Source: Pseudoduganella umbonata
GTDB taxonomy: Bacteria; Pseudomonadota; Gammaproteobacteria; Burkholderiales; Burkholderiaceae_D
Direction: 5' to 3'
DNA: 64,000 bases
Assembly (NCBI RefSeq): GCF_014192225.1
Contig: NZ_JACHXS010000002.1
Location: 62,001 to 126,000, forward strand
Made by a program: the position numbers and the translations under genes. Shown in pieces: positions 60,883 through 64,000 of this stretch; positions within the stretch are counted from its first letter, which is position 1, and every line of letters starts with the position of its first letter. Under the pieces are notes generated by a model, which did no database searches, was not told the DNA's origin, and worked only from the letters and a program-made list of their open reading frames with translations.

Positions 60883-63369
60883 ATGAACCGACGCCTGACC
60901 CTCCTTGCTGCCGCCGTGCAGCTGCTTGCCGCCAGTGCCATGGCCGCCCCCGCATCAAAAGCTCCGCTATCGGACTGGCCGCGGCTGAAGAGCGCCGTGG
61001 CACCCGATGCTGCGCTGGAAGCGCGTATCAGGGAGATCGTGGCCGGCATGACGCTGGAACAGAAAGTGGGCCAGATGACGCAGTCCGAGATCAAGACCAC
61101 GAAGCCGGACGACGTGCGCAAGTACTACCTGGGCTCGGTGCTGAACGGCGGCGGCAGCTGGCCGAACGGCAGCAAGTACGCCACGCCGGCCGACTGGGTC
61201 AAGCTGGCCGATGCGTTCTACGACGCATCGATGGCGACCGACATGCGGCACAGGATCCCGGTGATATGGGGCATCGACGCCATGCACGGCAACAGCAATG
61301 TGCTGGGTGCGACGCTGTTCCCGCATAACATCGGCCTCGGTGCCGCGCGCGATGCGAAGCGTGTCGGCGAGATGGCGGCGGCGGTCGGCAAGGCGGTACG
61401 CGCCACCGGCATCAACTGGGTATTCGCCCCCACGCTGGCGGTGGTGCGCGACGATCGCTGGGGCCGCACCTACGAAAGCTTTTCCGAGGATCCAGCGATC
61501 GTTGCCGACTATGCCGGCGCGTATGTGAAAGGCTTGCAGGGATCGCTGAAGGATGACGCCAGCGTCGTCGCCACGGCCAAGCATTACGTGGGGGACGGCG
61601 GCACAGACCAGGGCAAGGACCGCGGCGTCAACCAGGCCACGAAGGCCGACATGATGAACATCCACATGGCCGGCTACTATCCCGCGCTGGAAGCGGGTGC
61701 GCAGACCGTGATGGCGTCGTACAACAGCTGGACCGATGTCGCCGCCGGGAAGACCTATGGCAAGATGCACGGCAACAAGGAATTGCTGACGGACGTGCTG
61801 AAGCAGAAGATGGGCTTCGACGGCTTCGTCGTCACCGACTGGAACGGCATCGCCGAAGTGCCCGGCTGCCGCAACGACAGCTGCCCGCAGGCGATCAATG
61901 CCGGCATCGACATGGTGATGGTGCCGGACGACTGGAAGAGCTTCATCGCCAACACGGTGCAGCAGGTGAAGGAGGGCGCGATCCCGATGGCGCGCATCGA
62001 CGATGCCGTGACGCGCATCCTGCGCGTCAAACTGCGCGCCAACCTGCAGAAGCCGTCGGCATCGGCCCATGCCGGCAAGATGGAATCGATGCAGGCGCGC
62101 GAACTGGCCCGCAAGCTGGTGCAGGAATCGCTGGTGCTGCTGAAGAACGATGGCAACGTCCTGCCGCTGGCGCGGGACCGGAAAATCCTCGTCGTCGGCA
62201 AGAGCGCCGACAGCATGGCGAACCAGAGCGGCGGCTGGACGCTGACATGGCAGGGCACCGACAACAAAAACAGCGATTTTCCGAACGGCGACACGATCCT
62301 GGCCGGCCTGAAGGAAGCGGCGCCGAACGTGACGTTCAGCGCGGACGCCGCGGGCATCAACGTTGCCGACTACGACGTGGTGGTGGCGGTGATCGGCGAA
62401 GGCCCGTATGCGGAAGGCGACGGCGACATCGGCCCGGCCGGCAACCTGCGCCACAGCGGCCGCTACCCGGAAGACCTGGCCGTGCTGAAAGCCGTGGCCG
62501 GCAAGGGCAAGCCGGTGGTGACCGTCTTCGTCACGGGCCGGCCGCTGTATGCGAACGACCTGCTGAACCTGTCGGACAGCTTCGTGGCGGCCTGGCTGCC
62601 GGGCTCCGAAGGCAAGGGCGTGGCCGACGTGCTGCTGCGCGGCGCCGACGGCAAGGTGAATGTGCCGTTCACCGGCAAGCTGTCGTTCTCATGGCCGAAG
62701 AACCCGTGCCAGGCACCGTTGAACGTGGGCGACAAGAACTATGCGCCGCTGTTCGCCTACGGTTATGGGCTGGAGTATGGCAAGGCGAAAAAAGTCGGCA
62801 GGCTGGCCGAGGACAACAGCACCGCGCCTTGCGGCAAGACCAATGCGTTCCCCGTCTTCAACCAGTCGGACCGCGCCACGTTCCCCCTGTATGTGCAAAG
62901 CGGCGGCGAGAACAAGGCGCTCGGCGCGGACCTGAACGCGACGCATGCGCTGCCCACGCTGAAGGTGGAAGTCGCCCAGGTCAATACCCAGCAGGATGCC
63001 AGGAAGGTGACATGGATGGGGCCGGGCACCATCGAGGCCCGCGCCGCGGCGCCACGCGCCTTGCCGGCGTACGCCACCAAGGATGGGGCGCTGGCGTTCG
63101 ACACGATCGTCACGGCGGCTCCGCAGGGGCCGGTGCTGGTCTCGATCGGCACTTCGTCCGTGGACCTGGCCGGCGAATTCACGCGGCTGGCGGGGCAGGG
63201 CAAGAAGACCGTCAAGATTCCGCTGGCGTGCTTCAAGGGCGCGGACCTGGGCAAGGTGGACACGCCGTTTCGCGTGAACGCGCAGGGCGGCCTGGTGGCG
63301 GCGTTCGCCAATATCCAGGTCGTCGGCGGGGCCGGTGCCGACGCGGATGCCGTCGCCTGCTTGAAATAA
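60883..63369 (+). CDS. GH3 beta-glucosidase, ExoP-like with C-terminal carbohydrate-binding-type domain
   Basis: 828 residues: signal peptide (cleavage near AMAAP), GH3 (alpha/beta)8 barrel (to about 390) with nucleophile D319 in GFVVTDWNG and [16 protein letters not shown], the C-terminal GH3 domain (about 430-650) and an extra C-terminal beta-sandwich (about 670-828) seen in marine exo-1,3/1,4-beta-glucosidases. It should release glucose from beta-glucan oligosaccharides in the periplasm. ATG at 60883 with GGAGATACG upstream. Follows the receptor gene by 36 bases, so they form an operon. The stop is followed by a 15-bp tandem repeat. Confidence 0.93.
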   Translation: MNRRLTLLAAAVQLLAASAMAAPASKAPLSDWPRLKSAVAPDAALEARIREIVAGMTLEQKVGQMTQSEIKTTKPDDVRKYYLGSVLNGGGSWPNGSKYATPADWVKLADAFYDASMATDMRHRIPVIWGIDAMHGNSNVLGATLFPHNIGLGAARDAKRVGEMAAAVGKAVRATGINWVFAPTLAVVRDDRWGRTYESFSEDPAIVADYAGAYVKGLQGSLKDDASVVATAKHYVGDGGTDQGKDRGVNQATKADMMNIHMAGYYPALEAGAQTVMASYNSWTDVAAGKTYGKMHGNKELLTDVLKQKMGFDGFVVTDWNGIAEVPGCRNDSCPQAINAGIDMVMVPDDWKSFIANTVQQVKEGAIPMARIDDAVTRILRVKLRANLQKPSASAHAGKMESMQARELARKLVQESLVLLKNDGNVLPLARDRKILVVGKSADSMANQSGGWTLTWQGTDNKNSDFPNGDTILAGLKEAAPNVTFSADAAGINVADYDVVVAVIGEGPYAEGDGDIGPAGNLRHSGRYPEDLAVLKAVAGKGKPVVTVFVTGRPLYANDLLNLSDSFVAAWLPGSEGKGVADVLLRGADGKVNVPFTGKLSFSWPKNPCQAPLNVGDKNYAPLFAYGYGLEYGKAKKVGRLAEDNSTAPCGKTNAFPVFNQSDRATFPLYVQSGGENKALGADLNATHALPTLKVEVAQVNTQQDARKVTWMGPGTIEARAAAPRALPAYATKDGALAFDTIVTAAPQGPVLVSIGTSSVDLAGEFTRLAGQGKKTVKIPLACFKGADLGKVDTPFRVNAQGGLVAAFANIQVVGGAGADADAVACLK

Positions 63370-63370
63370 A

Positions 63371-63415
63371 CGGCAGTCCCATAGCCGACAGTCCCATAGC
63401 CGACAGTCCCGACAA
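63371..63415 (+). repeat. 15-bp tandem repeat after the GH3 stop codon
   Basis: CGGCAGTCCCATAGC, CGACAGTCCCATAGC, then CGACAGTCCC: nearly three units, beginning one base after the TAA (63367-63369). Confidence 0.85.
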
Positions 63416-63424
63416 GGAGTAGCC

Positions 63425-64000
63425 ATGCAACATCATTCCCAGGCGGCGCTCGCGCCCGACGCCGGCGGCACGAACGCTTCCGGCAACAACACGGCCCCGC
63501 TGGTCATCGTCACGATCCTGTTCTTCATGTGGGGCCTGCTGACGTCGATGAACGACGTGCTGATCCCGCACCTGAAGGCGGTCTATACGCTGACCTACGT
63601 GCAGGCGATGCTGGTGCAGTTCTGCTTCTTCGGCGCCTACCTGCTGGTGTCGGTGCCGGCCGGGATGCTGATCCGGCGGCTCGGCTACCAGCGCGGCGCG
63701 GTCGCCGGCCTGGTCGTCGCGGCGATCGGCTGCGCGCTGTTTTATCCGGCCGCCACCTCCGGCTATGGCGTGTTCCTGTTCGCGTTCTTCGTGCTGGCCG
63801 GCGGCATCACCGTGCTGCAGGTGGCCGCCAATCCGTACGTCACGGTGCTGGGCGATCCGCGCACCGCATCGAGCCGGCTGACGCTGACGCAGGCGTTCAA
63901 CTCGCTGGGCACGACGGTGGCGCCGGCGCTGGGCGGCATGCTGATCCTGTCCGGCGGCATGCTGGGCGCCGAGCAGCTGGCCGCGCTGCCGGCCGCGGAG
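63425..64000 (+). CDS. MFS sugar transporter, FucP/GluP (glucose/galactose) type, truncated by window end
   Basis: The first 192 codons of a major-facilitator transporter. At least five membrane helices are visible, starting [27 protein letters not shown], a signature of the FucP-like family (proton-sugar symport), and [11 protein letters not shown] plus [21 protein letters not shown] in the middle are typical of GluP/glucose-galactose and related porters. AAGGAGTAGCC precedes the ATG at 63425. As the last gene seen in the glucan locus it should import the glucose or oligosaccharide released in the periplasm. Sugar specificity is inferred. Confidence 0.88.
   Translation, partial: MQHHSQAALAPDAGGTNASGNNTAPLVIVTILFFMWGLLTSMNDVLIPHLKAVYTLTYVQAMLVQFCFFGAYLLVSVPAGMLIRRLGYQRGAVAGLVVAAIGCALFYPAATSGYGVFLFAFFVLAGGITVLQVAANPYVTVLGDPRTASSRLTLTQAFNSLGTTVAPALGGMLILSGGMLGAEQLAALPAAE

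Overview
The window is GC-rich, densely coding chromosomal DNA. Gene content suggests a betaproteobacterium of the Oxalobacteraceae (Massilia, Duganella or Pseudoduganella type): a large NAD-glutamate dehydrogenase next to astE, a three-part transhydrogenase, several TonB receptors, a Caulobacter-type sugar receptor locus, and interspersed repeats with a GGTGACAGACACC core. I saw no rRNA, tRNA, CRISPR array, prophage or plasmid functions. The genus is inferred from gene content, not from a marker gene.

Layout. 0-8.3 kb: arginine/glutamate catabolism (end of NAD-GDH, astE), a small membrane protein, an OYE flavin reductase, a HAD phosphatase, an APC amino-acid permease and an S9 peptidase. 8.4-10 kb: three short minus-strand genes (two related small proteins and a secreted TonB-C-domain protein), each behind the same 57-nt promoter module and ending in the same 15-nt terminator hairpin. 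10-21.7 kb: a MacB/FtsX-type permease behind a sigma-54 promoter with two tandem palindromes, a Fur-box TonB receptor, an M14 peptidase-FUSC-YkgJ gene set, an intact/degenerate pair of metallo-beta-lactamase-fold proteins, and an FMN reductase. 21.8-22.9 and 42.0-43.1 kb: two IS1595-type insertion sequences in the same orientation, each inserted in the T-tract of an intrinsic terminator. 22.9-34.3 kb: S46 peptidase, stress membrane proteins, acyltransferase, an HTH/Clp-N pair that looks leaderless, cytochrome b561 with two YceI proteins, purB, a GST and a PfkB kinase.

34.3-45.6 kb is an iron hub: bacterioferritin, siderophore receptor plus PiuC-type hydroxylase, bfd-tonB, feoA-feoB-feoC-like, and another siderophore receptor, with Fur boxes in the divergent promoters. 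45.6-52.5 kb: a second GST, a Xni-like nuclease, a receiver lacking its phospho-Asp, mnmA-nudJ and pntAa-pntAb-pntB.

52.6-64 kb is a polysaccharide-use locus: GH30, LacI regulator, GH5, GH1, a large TonB receptor, GH3 and a FucP/GluP-type sugar importer cut by the window end. Matching LacI-type operators (TTGGTAACGTTTCC core) lie just downstream of the GH30 and receptor promoters. The enzyme set fits import and hydrolysis of a beta-glucan with 1,3 and/or 1,6 links. Short tandem repeats that start at or just after stop codons recur across the window.
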